Source: Bacilli bacterium (lineage in GTDB: Bacteria > Bacillota_I > Bacilli_A > ML615J-28 > CAG-698). Taken from it: a DNA stretch of 6,443 nucleotides. Made by a program: the position numbers and the translations under genes. Below are positions 1 through 6,443 of the stretch, piece after piece (the first letter of the stretch is position 1; every line of letters starts with the position of its first letter). The stretch covers positions 1-6,443 of the forward strand of contig JAEEJT010000004.1 in assembly GCA_016282055.1 (NCBI GenBank), read 5' to 3'. Under the pieces are notes generated by a model. It saw only the letters and a program-made list of their open reading frames with translations, did not search any database and was not told the DNA's origin.

Positions 1-240
1 AAGACTTGTCTTACCAGTTCCACTCATACCTTGTAATATTAATGTATGAGTAACAGACAAACCTGCGATAAATCTTCTAATATCTTTAATGTCATAAAAT
101 AAACCTAACTTATTACAAGAATACTTTCTAAAGTCTTCACATAATTGTGATAAACTTATAGTATCATCATAACTCGGTTTATTATATTCTTTAAAAATAA
201 CATCCAACTTAGAAAGGTTATAAAATCTTGAATTCTCTAA
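1..240. repeat. Direct repeat, copy 1: conserved ATPase core of paralogue D
   Basis: This block matches 3859-4098 in the same orientation at an offset of 3858 bases. By eye, bases 1-180 differ from the other copy at only three places (13, 49 and 175), all silent third codon positions. Bases 181-240 differ at nine, and similarity fades soon after. The repeat probably continues past the left edge. Confidence 0.93.
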
Positions 241-888
241 CTTATGTTCAGTTTTATCATCTAATTTAGCATCGGTATTTATAGGACTATTTATAGCACC
301 ATTATTTGATAAACCAACAGCTTCACTTGTTGTCATTCCATTAAAATAGAATGTTCTTTCGGTTTTTCTTCCAAATCCATCATCAATATGATAGTCTTTA
401 GTATTATTTTTCTTAGCATCGAGAATTCTTTTCTTTCTTTCAAGTTCTTCTTTCTTTTCACGTTTCTTAATATCTTTTGTTTTAGTAACATTAATATTTT
501 TGCTGCCAATTACTGGATGACCATCACTAAAATCACTTAAAACATCATTTATAATATCATCACCTGAGATATTATCATTGTATTTATCTAAATCTAAGTG
601 ATTTGGTAAATACTTTTTAGGATCCTCATACATTAATTCATTAATTTCTTTTATTTTTTTACCAAAACTAAATATTAATACAATTAAGAAAATAGGAATT
701 AAGATAATGATAAATAATATGATATAAACCGTTTCACTATTAACAAGAGGAATATCTTCACTCTTGATAATTGAATAATTTTTTATCATATTAGCAGTCA
801 TTAATATACCTATTATAATAACAAAAAATAAAATAGTAGATAATGATTTCGTGTATTTACTATTTTTTCTAACATTCGGTTTATTCAT
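1..888 (-). CDS. Membrane-anchored McrB/MoxR-like AAA+ ATPase (paralogue D), 3' part cut by the window edge
   Basis: The frame is open from ATG at 888-886 to base 1, giving 296 residues, and is cut just after the P-loop. The start is supported by AAAGGAG at 899-893. The N-terminus is basic, then come two hydrophobic helices at about residues 16-35 and 54-75 with a short loop between them, then KKIK, so N-terminus and ATPase should both be cytoplasmic. Residues about 76-205 form a polar linker with a very basic stretch at 135-160. Residues 208-296 match residues 125-213 of the protein at 3016-4497 at 85 of 89 positions and end with Walker A, GMSGTGKT at 287-294. Walker B and the rest of the domain lie beyond the left edge. 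It follows the DUF2357-like gene by 16 bases. The AAA+ assignment comes from the Walker A motif and from the complete paralogue. The substrate is unknown, and I cannot tell ATP from GTP use. Confidence 0.88.
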   Translation of the reverse strand, partial: MNKPNVRKNSKYTKSLSTILFFVIIIGILMTANMIKNYSIIKSEDIPLVNSETVYIILFIIILIPIFLIVLIFSFGKKIKEINELMYEDPKKYLPNHLDLDKYNDNISGDDIINDVLSDFSDGHPVIGSKNINVTKTKDIKKREKKEELERKKRILDAKKNNTKDYHIDDGFGRKTERTFYFNGMTTSEAVGLSNNGAINSPINTDAKLDDKTEHKLENSRFYNLSKLDVIFKEYNKPSYDDTISLSQLCEDFRKYSCNKLGLFYDIKDIRRFIAGLSVTHTLILQGMSGTGKTSL

Positions 889-892
889 ATTA

Positions 893-899
893 CTCCTTT
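893..899 (-). promoter_or_regulatory. Ribosome binding site of the gene starting at 888
   Basis: AAAGGAG reads on the minus strand from 899 to 893, with a short four-base spacer (TAAT) to the ATG at 888. It lies in the 16-base gap after the TAA of the upstream gene and fixes the start of the truncated left-edge gene. Confidence 0.8.
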
Positions 900-904
900 C
901 TTAA

Positions 905-3001
905 TTATTCAATATTATTTTCTTTTTCATTCTCATTAACTACTTCTTCTTTTAGTTTATCCATTTCAGAGAATGTTTCACTAATAACATTATTAATATC
1001 AATTTCATCTTTTGATGAAATATCATCAATTGTTATTTTCTTTTTCTTATAGTTTTTTAAATCTTCACCAGACCATAAATAATCATTACGAATACGCTTT
1101 TTAGTATTTTTCCAATATTTATTAAAAATATTCTTAAAAGCACGATATTCTTTCTCTAACTCATTAAATCTATCTTCAGATGTATAATCTTCTTCAACGA
1201 GTTCTTGACCATTTACAATTCTATTAAGTCTTCTTTCACCTTGTAAAAAGTATTTTTCTTCAAGTAAATTGTAATATTTTTCATTTAATTCATTCTTTTC
1301 ATTATTAAATGAAGTTAATAATTTTTCAATTGATGCTTTAGTATTCTTATCAATTTTCTTTACTTGATCATCGTATAATATCTTAACTTCAGTAATTTTT
1401 CTTTCAGCAACAACTCTTTGCTTTTCAACGTTATTGTTGTACTCTTTAAATAAATCATCATATTTTTTATTAAATCGTTCTTCTATCGTATTAAGATTAT
1501 CATTAGCCTCAGTTAATTTAACATCATAATCATAAAGTTGTTTATTATATTCATTTCTAAGATTTTCATTTTCTTGTTTATATCTTGATAATTCAAATCC
1601 TAAATCATTAAGCGATTGTTCATATTGCTTAATAATATTATTCTTTTCAAGATTATATTTTGTAGTTAAATCTCTTAAATCTATTTCATATTTCATTCTA
1701 TCTTTAATAATTAAGTTTTTATAGAATGATTCAAGTTGAGCTAAATCATTACTATATTTAGCTTTAAGTAGTGTTATTTCATTCTTTAAGGCCTCAATAT
1801 TTGTATCTTTATCTTTAATAACATTATTTAAATAAAGAATATTATCATTTAACTTATTAATTTCTTCATTTTTGTTTTCTATTGTTGTTCTTAATTTAGA
1901 AATCTCAATAGCATTTAACTTTAGCTTATTATTTTCTTCTTCTAATAATCTAATATACTCAAAAGGATCAATTTCTTTATTCTTTAGTTTTCTTTTAAGT
2001 TTAACTAACTCTTCAGATAACTTCTTTTCTTCAAGTTCTCTTAGCTCTTGTTCTTCTTTTTCATATTCATTTTGTAATGTATCATCAAGTTTTATATTAT
2101 GTTTATAAGTAAAATAAGATGATAAATTAACAACATTAGCAAATTCATCAATTAGATTTTCATTAATTGGTGATTCATTAATAATATTCTCTTCAAAAGT
2201 AAATCCATCTTCTCTATAACTTGATATAAATTCAAATAAATTTACACTAGCTCTAAAGTTAGGATTCATCTTTAATACATTAGTTTTAATAATTGGAAGT
2301 TTTAACATTGGTGATTTAGATACTTCTTGAATCAAAGGAGTATTTAATAATCCAATAACTATACCTAAACAATTATTAATTCTTTTTATCATTGGAACAT
2401 TATTATAAAGATTTTCAAGTAAACTATCGCCTTTAATCTCTTCTTTAAAGTCTAGATTAAATAATATATGTTTATTATCAAGATATAAATCTTTATTAAC
2501 TTTTAATGATGAATCATATGAAGTCATTATTTCTTTAATCTTATCAAGTCTTATAGAAATAAAGTCTTTCAAATAAGTTAAAAGTAAATATAAAAATCTA
2601 TTTTCATAAACACTATAATCACTTAACTTTTCTTCAATATAAAGCTTATCAGGAACAATATCTTCATTATTCTCAGGAACACGAGTTATATAATTAGCAT
2701 GTTTTGCAAGATGTGTTATTGAATGCTTATTAACAGACTTTGCTTTCTCGATGTTAATTACTTCACCTTCATTACGAATAAATTGTCGCTGTTCATTAAC
2801 AGCTTTCTCTACATACTCAAGACCTTCTTCAATGGTATTAACCCATAACTCATCTATAACACAATCTAACTTTTTCATTGAAACAAGATCGTTTTGTAGA
2901 TTATTCGTTTTTAATGCTTTTATTAAGTTTTCATTTTCATTATCACTTATTGCTTTTTCATAATCAATAAAACCACGATAAATCGATTTTAAACGTCTCA
3001 T
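905..3001 (-). CDS. McrC-like DUF2357-type protein with a long coiled coil and no visible nuclease
   Basis: A 698-residue soluble protein with no signal peptide or membrane helix. The N-terminal 300 residues resemble the DUF2357 region found in McrC-like proteins: a KHSITHLAKH segment at 92-101, the characteristic YENRF followed by leucines at 132-141, and a PMLKLPI...NPNFR segment at 231-250. From about 308 to 590 the chain is almost entirely Glu/Lys/Asn/Leu with heptad-like spacing, predicted to be a long coiled coil. The tail (600-698) is charged and includes a YWKNTKKRIRNDYLW segment at 629-643. In many relatives a PD-(D/E)XK nuclease follows DUF2357; I see no such motif here. It sits between two membrane AAA+ genes, 14 and 16 bases away, as McrC-like partners sit beside McrB-like motors. 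By analogy it may bind and stimulate those ATPases, with the coiled coil as a spacer, sensor or oligomerisation arm. The family call is from memory of motifs; a structural coiled-coil protein unrelated to McrC is the alternative. Confidence 0.8.
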   Translation of the reverse strand: MRRLKSIYRGFIDYEKAISDNENENLIKALKTNNLQNDLVSMKKLDCVIDELWVNTIEEGLEYVEKAVNEQRQFIRNEGEVINIEKAKSVNKHSITHLAKHANYITRVPENNEDIVPDKLYIEEKLSDYSVYENRFLYLLLTYLKDFISIRLDKIKEIMTSYDSSLKVNKDLYLDNKHILFNLDFKEEIKGDSLLENLYNNVPMIKRINNCLGIVIGLLNTPLIQEVSKSPMLKLPIIKTNVLKMNPNFRASVNLFEFISSYREDGFTFEENIINESPINENLIDEFANVVNLSSYFTYKHNIKLDDTLQNEYEKEEQELRELEEKKLSEELVKLKRKLKNKEIDPFEYIRLLEEENNKLKLNAIEISKLRTTIENKNEEINKLNDNILYLNNVIKDKDTNIEALKNEITLLKAKYSNDLAQLESFYKNLIIKDRMKYEIDLRDLTTKYNLEKNNIIKQYEQSLNDLGFELSRYKQENENLRNEYNKQLYDYDVKLTEANDNLNTIEERFNKKYDDLFKEYNNNVEKQRVVAERKITEVKILYDDQVKKIDKNTKASIEKLLTSFNNEKNELNEKYYNLLEEKYFLQGERRLNRIVNGQELVEEDYTSEDRFNELEKEYRAFKNIFNKYWKNTKKRIRNDYLWSGEDLKNYKKKKITIDDISSKDEIDINNVISETFSEMDKLKEEVVNENEKENNIE

Positions 3002-3006
3002 TTCAA

Positions 3007-3013
3007 CCTCCTT
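3007..3013 (-). promoter_or_regulatory. Ribosome binding site of the DUF2357-like gene
   Basis: AAGGAGG reads on the minus strand from 3013 to 3007, five bases before the ATG at 3001. It lies in the 14-base gap after the TAA of the upstream ATPase gene and is a strong match to the Shine-Dalgarno consensus, so it confirms the start. Confidence 0.88.
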
Positions 3014-3015
3014 AA

Positions 3016-4497
3016 TTAATTCATTTCAATAGTTAAAATATACTCTATAGATTGACTTAAACTATTCTCACCAAATAATTCATTCATAAAGCTAATTAAT
3101 GCTTTACTTTCATTTTTAACATAAACAGGGTTTTTAGCTTCAAGCTTTCTTAATATCTTTTTAGATACTATATCATCAATAGCTTCTACTTCGTTTCCTC
3201 CACAACTAACAACAACTGGAATATAATCTTTAATTTGTTTCATAATACGATTACCAAATGTAATATGAAAATGATCAATTAAATATTTATCAAGTGTTTT
3301 AAGACGTTTATAGTTTCTATTACTCATTTTATATTCTTTTCTACTTTCAAGTATTAAATCATTAAAATGAGTAAATGATAATTTATAATTATTATTATAT
3401 TCACATTCAAAACTATTAGCTTTTTTATCAAGATTAATAACCATTGCTCTATCGTATACTTTATCAGATATTGCAAAAGTAGAATCATCGTTATTAGCTG
3501 TACCTATAAACCACATATTTTGAGGTAATTTTAATTGTCCATTCTTTAATAACTTAGGATCATTTTTCCATTCATCATTAACAACATCTAAGTTTCTTTT
3601 ACTAACATCAGGAATTTCAAGTAAACTTAAAAATTCAGCGAAATAATATTCAACTCTTGCAATGTTCATTTCATCAAGAACAGTAATATATATTTCATCA
3701 TTCAAATTAGCTTCATATAACTTAGATAATAAAGTTGTTTCATTAAACTTTTTAGTAAACTCATTATAATAACCAATTAAGTCAGTTCTTTCTTTCCACA
3801 TTGGTTGAATTGGTACAATAGTTGTATCATTTTGTAAAAATCTACCAAAAGCATAAGCAAGACTTGTCTTCCCAGTTCCACTCATACCTTGTAATATTAA
3901 TGTATGTGTAACAGACAAACCTGCGATAAATCTTCTAATATCTTTAATGTCATAAAATAAACCTAACTTATTACAAGAATACTTTCTAAAGTCTTCACAT
4001 AATTGTGATAAACTTATAGTATCATCATAACTTGGTTTGTTATATTCTTTATATACAACATCCAACTTAGAAAGATTATAAAATCTAGAACTCTCAAGTT
4101 TTTCTTCAGTTTTATCATCAAGTTTCTTATCAAGTCCTGGGGTTGTTTGAGCCTCAAACTTTATAGTTTTATCACCAATATTTTCAAAATCAATGTCATT
4201 ATTAAATTGTTGTCGTTCATTTAATTTCTTTTTATTCTTTTTATTATTAGTATTTGTATTACCATTAACAACACTAACTTCTTTAATTCGTTCATGTCTA
4301 TTATTAATAACAAATACATCTTGTCTTTTAGATTCATTAACAAGCATTAATACAACTAAAATAATAACTAAAACTAATAGTAAGGCAACATAAATATAAA
4401 TAGCAATAGTGCTAGAAACAATATTCCATATTTTATAAAATACAGAATTCTCATCAACTAGCGTAAATAAACTAATTAATGATTTTGTATTTTCCAT
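3016..4497 (-). CDS. Membrane-anchored McrB/MoxR-like AAA+ ATPase (paralogue B), complete
   Basis: A complete 493-residue protein. A single hydrophobic helix spans about residues 29-53 and is followed by KR, so a short N-terminal tail faces outside and the rest is cytoplasmic. A polar linker with a lysine-rich patch (84-97) leads to the AAA+ domain. Visible motifs are Walker A GMSGTGKT (204-211), Walker B ITVLDEMN (271-278, acidic D275 and E276), a sensor-1 region FIGTANNDD (330-338) and R350 in SDKVYDRAM as a candidate arginine finger. The C-terminal lid contains FGNR (414-417) and a GGNEVEAIDD stretch (433-442), as in McrB-like ATPases. Fusion of a membrane helix to such a motor is unusual. 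It is placed 14 bases after the pseudo-ATPase gene and 14 bases before the McrC-like gene, so it is probably the motor that works with both. ATP or GTP preference cannot be judged: the classical McrB MNTAD motif is replaced by TANND. MoxR-type chaperone function is the main alternative. Confidence 0.92.
   Translation of the reverse strand: MENTKSLISLFTLVDENSVFYKIWNIVSSTIAIYIYVALLLVLVIILVVLMLVNESKRQDVFVINNRHERIKEVSVVNGNTNTNNKKNKKKLNERQQFNNDIDFENIGDKTIKFEAQTTPGLDKKLDDKTEEKLESSRFYNLSKLDVVYKEYNKPSYDDTISLSQLCEDFRKYSCNKLGLFYDIKDIRRFIAGLSVTHTLILQGMSGTGKTSLAYAFGRFLQNDTTIVPIQPMWKERTDLIGYYNEFTKKFNETTLLSKLYEANLNDEIYITVLDEMNIARVEYYFAEFLSLLEIPDVSKRNLDVVNDEWKNDPKLLKNGQLKLPQNMWFIGTANNDDSTFAISDKVYDRAMVINLDKKANSFECEYNNNYKLSFTHFNDLILESRKEYKMSNRNYKRLKTLDKYLIDHFHITFGNRIMKQIKDYIPVVVSCGGNEVEAIDDIVSKKILRKLEAKNPVYVKNESKALISFMNELFGENSLSQSIEYILTIEMN
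3859..4098. repeat. Direct repeat, copy 2: conserved ATPase core of paralogue B
   Basis: This is the partner of the block at 1-240. It encodes the segment from the linker junction (SSRFYNLSK) through the P-loop. Because copy 1 is cut by the edge, the full length of the repeat towards the 3' ends of the two genes cannot be seen. Recombination between the copies would remove 3858 bases, including the McrC-like gene, and leave a B/D hybrid ATPase. Confidence 0.93.
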
Positions 4498-4504
4498 TTA
4501 ATTA

Positions 4505-4510
4505 CCTCCT
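4505..4510 (-). promoter_or_regulatory. Ribosome binding site of the complete AAA+ ATPase gene
   Basis: AGGAGG reads on the minus strand from 4510 to 4505, seven bases before the ATG at 4497. It begins within a TGA-TAG tandem stop that ends the upstream gene (the TAG overlaps its first bases), so termination and re-initiation are closely placed and may be coupled. Confidence 0.9.
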
Positions 4511-4511
4511 A

Positions 4512-6443
4512 TCAATTTAAATTTTTAAATAAATTATATGATTTCTTAATATTCTCTTCTGTAAATATTTTAGATATAACATCAATAAATGCTTCATCAT
4601 TTTCTTTAAACTCTAATTTTAACAATTCAATACAAGGAATAAAATATGATATATTCATCATATCTACTGTATCTTGCTCATCTTTAGTTAAATTTAAGTA
4701 AACTGATGAAAATTGTTCAAGTGATATTTGTTCTTTATTGTTAATTAAATTAACACCGGATTTTTCAAAAATATAATTAATAAACTTATCAAATAATTTC
4801 CAATATTTTTCATCTAAGAATGTTTCATCAATGCAATTATTAACAAGTTCATTTAATTTACTATAACTTAAAATATCATTATTAAAATCATTTTTTTCTT
4901 CACAACTAGTTCCATCAAATAAAATAACCTTACTATACTTCATTATTTCATAAGGAATTGATGAATCTAGATTATTAATAATACCAATGAATACAACATT
5001 AGGCATAACCCTTATTACTTCATCATTTTCTAAAGTCAATGTAAACTTATCATTATTAGGTGATTTAATATAATTTACTAAATCCTTAAAATAATCAAGC
5101 ATCTTAACAGGATTAACATTATTATAAACAGGGAAAATATAATTTTTAGTATAACTTAAAGCCTTTCTTAAAGCTTGTAAAATTTCATTTTCCATATAAT
5201 TATCATTAATCTTCTTATATAATGCTTCTTTTGGCGAAATAAATGAATCATTTACTTGTTCCATATATAAACTACTGCCAAAATAATCATTTATAATTGA
5301 AGCTAGTTTCGTTGCATTATTATTATCCTCAAGTTTAGTTTTAATAAATATCATCTTAGATGATGCTATAGAACTAAATATTAATGAGGCAAAATTATAA
5401 TCTATCTTTAATCCTCTTGCTTGTGAATAATTAACAAAATCACATACATATTCTCTTAAAGTCTTTGTATCATTAAAATTACTATTACTTTCTTTATGTA
5501 CTTGAGAATATTTATCATTATCAAAATACTTTATATTATCTAATGTCTCATCAGCATCTTGAACCTTTTTATATTTATTAGCATCAGTAAAAATAAAAAT
5601 ACCAATAATAAATATAACAAAACCAACAGTACCAACAGGAATAAAGAAATTTAAATTTATTCCATTTTTTGATTTTAAATATAAATAAACAATAGTTCCA
5701 AAAAAGTATAAAAACATTAACAAACTAATAAAAATTCTTGTTTTTCTTGATTTATTAGAATATTTTCTTTCAACGAAGTCTTCTTCAGTTGGTTGTTCTT
5801 CTTCTAATTCAATATCTTTATCCTTTTTATGTTTATTCTTTTTGATTTGATTATTAATTGATTCTTCTATGATACTACTACGAACCCCTTCTTCTTCAAA
5901 TTCTTCTTGTCTATCATTAATAGTACTATCATGTTTGTAATCATCATATTTTTCATCATTAACTAGAATCTCTATATCATCATCAAAAGTTTCTTCTTTA
6001 TCTAAATCTAAATTAGATTCTTCACTCAACTCTTCATCAAGTTCATCTTCTAAATCATCTTCAGAATCATCTTCATACTCATCATCGTCAATCTCTTCAT
6101 CATCTTGAGGAATATTAACCTTTGCATCATTAAATAGATCATCTAATCCAGATTCATTATTAGTTTCTTCGGTAGTAGATTCATTATTTTCATCATCACC
6201 AAAGATATCATCTAATTCTTGTTCAACATTTTCACTAGAACTATTAACATCTTCACTAATACTATTTAAAATATCAAGATTAACATCTTCATTAGATACA
6301 ATAACGCCATTACATAAAACTCCCCATGTATATTCTGTTGTAGTTAAGCCTTTAGTGACACCAATTAGTTTAATATTCTTTACTTTATGTATAGATATTA
6401 ATATATGTCTAATGTCATCAGTAACTTCACCATTAACTGTATC
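4512..6443 (-). CDS. Membrane protein with acidic linker and degenerate AAA+ (pseudo-ATPase) domain, 5' part outside the window
   Basis: The frame is open from the right edge to TGA at 4514-4512, giving 643 visible residues; the true start lies beyond 6443. There is no ATG in the first 138 codons, and the TTG at 6029 lacks a ribosome site. Residues 1-58 look like part of a folded, beta-rich domain. About 59-226 is a very acidic Asp/Glu/Asn/Ser linker with one lysine cluster (199-210). Two hydrophobic helices follow at about 236-255 and 266-285, flanked by basic residues that place both ends in the cytoplasm. Residues 329 to about 630 align with the neighbouring ATPase: CDFVNYS matches CEDFRKYS, VFIGIINN matches WFIGTANN. 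The P-loop is replaced by TKLEDNNNATKL (369-380) and the Walker B acids are asparagines (N441, N442), so it should neither bind nor hydrolyse nucleotide normally. It probably acts as a structural or regulatory partner of the active ATPases. I do not recognise a named family. Confidence 0.87.
   Translation of the reverse strand, partial: DTVNGEVTDDIRHILISIHKVKNIKLIGVTKGLTTTEYTWGVLCNGVIVSNEDVNLDILNSISEDVNSSSENVEQELDDIFGDDENNESTTEETNNESGLDDLFNDAKVNIPQDDEEIDDDEYEDDSEDDLEDELDEELSEESNLDLDKEETFDDDIEILVNDEKYDDYKHDSTINDRQEEFEEEGVRSSIIEESINNQIKKNKHKKDKDIELEEEQPTEEDFVERKYSNKSRKTRIFISLLMFLYFFGTIVYLYLKSKNGINLNFFIPVGTVGFVIFIIGIFIFTDANKYKKVQDADETLDNIKYFDNDKYSQVHKESNSNFNDTKTLREYVCDFVNYSQARGLKIDYNFASLIFSSIASSKMIFIKTKLEDNNNATKLASIINDYFGSSLYMEQVNDSFISPKEALYKKINDNYMENEILQALRKALSYTKNYIFPVYNNVNPVKMLDYFKDLVNYIKSPNNDKFTLTLENDEVIRVMPNVVFIGIINNLDSSIPYEIMKYSKVILFDGTSCEEKNDFNNDILSYSKLNELVNNCIDETFLDEKYWKLFDKFINYIFEKSGVNLINNKEQISLEQFSSVYLNLTKDEQDTVDMMNISYFIPCIELLKLEFKENDEAFIDVISKIFTEENIKKSYNLFKNLN

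Larger units (their letters stand above)
1..6443 (-). other. Interior of a four-gene operon, right to left
   Basis: All four genes share the minus strand. Gaps are 14 bases (4498-4511), 14 bases (3002-3015) and 16 bases (889-904), too short for promoters or hairpin terminators, and each holds a Shine-Dalgarno sequence. The transcript must begin to the right of 6443 and continue left of base 1. Co-transcription suggests the products act together, possibly in fixed proportions. Confidence 0.8.

Noticed and set aside
1..888. Left-edge gene as a broken or pseudogene copy of the ATPase
   Set aside because: The frame is intact to the edge, the P-loop is perfect, and differences from the paralogue in the core are silent. 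It is cut only by the window limit.
889..904. Possible terminator or promoter between the DUF2357-like gene and the left-edge ATPase
   Set aside because: The gap is 16 bases with a ribosome site and no room for a hairpin or -35/-10 pair.
1872..2108. Plus-strand open frame of 78 codons
   Set aside because: It lies antisense to the coiled-coil gene. Its Ser/Phe/Leu-rich product is the reverse reading of Glu/Lys/Asn codons, and it has no ribosome site or recognisable motif.
2751..2963. Plus-strand open frame of 70 codons
   Set aside because: It is fully antisense to the N-terminal part of the DUF2357-like gene, with shadow-type composition and no supporting signal.
4193..4393. Plus-strand open frame of 66 codons with hydrophobic stretches
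   Set aside because: It is antisense to the lysine/asparagine linker and membrane helix of the ATPase gene; the hydrophobicity arises from reverse reading of AAA/AAT codons.
6027..6029. TTG as translation start of the pseudo-ATPase protein
   Set aside because: The frame stays open to the right edge, the protein composition is continuous across this point, and no Shine-Dalgarno sequence precedes it. It is an internal leucine codon.
5765..6269. GAT/GAA-rich stretch as a DNA microsatellite or CRISPR-like array
   Set aside because: No regular repeat unit or spacing is present; the pattern comes from Asp/Glu codons in an open reading frame.

Overview
The window is AT-rich DNA (roughly a quarter G+C by eye) carrying four large genes, all on the minus strand. 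They are separated by gaps of only 14, 14 and 16 bases, and each internal gene has its own purine-rich Shine-Dalgarno sequence. This looks like the interior of a single operon transcribed right to left; its promoter and terminator both lie outside the window. Tryptophan is read from TGG and no in-frame TGA interrupts the long frames, so the standard bacterial code applies. Low G+C, AGGAGG ribosome sites and Lys/Asn/Ile-rich proteins suggest a Bacillota or Mycoplasmatota-type bacterium that does not use the Mycoplasma code. That assignment is inference and no finer placement is supported.

Layout in transcription order: (A) 6443-4512, a protein open at the right edge, with a long acidic linker, two membrane helices and a C-terminal domain that aligns with the ATPase of its neighbour but has lost Walker A and Walker B. 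(B) 4497-3016, a one-helix membrane protein with an intact McrB/MoxR-like AAA+ domain. (C) 3001-905, a soluble 698-residue protein with an N-terminal McrC-like (DUF2357-type) region followed by about 280 residues of coiled coil and no nuclease motif that I can see. (D) 888-1, cut by the left edge, a two-helix membrane protein whose AAA+ domain is nearly identical to that of B.

The three AAA or AAA-like proteins all appear to place their ATPase or pseudo-ATPase domain on the cytoplasmic side of the membrane. A plausible reading is a membrane-anchored McrB/McrC-like machine: B and D are active motor subunits, A is a catalytically dead partner, and C is the McrC-like activator or adaptor, with a coiled coil where a nuclease might be expected. 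An anti-phage role is possible by analogy with McrBC-type systems but nothing in the window proves it. A DNA block shared by B and D (1-240 and 3859-4098) is almost identical although their N-termini are unrelated, which points to gene conversion or domain exchange. No RNA gene, insertion sequence, CRISPR array or non-coding stretch over 300 bases was found.
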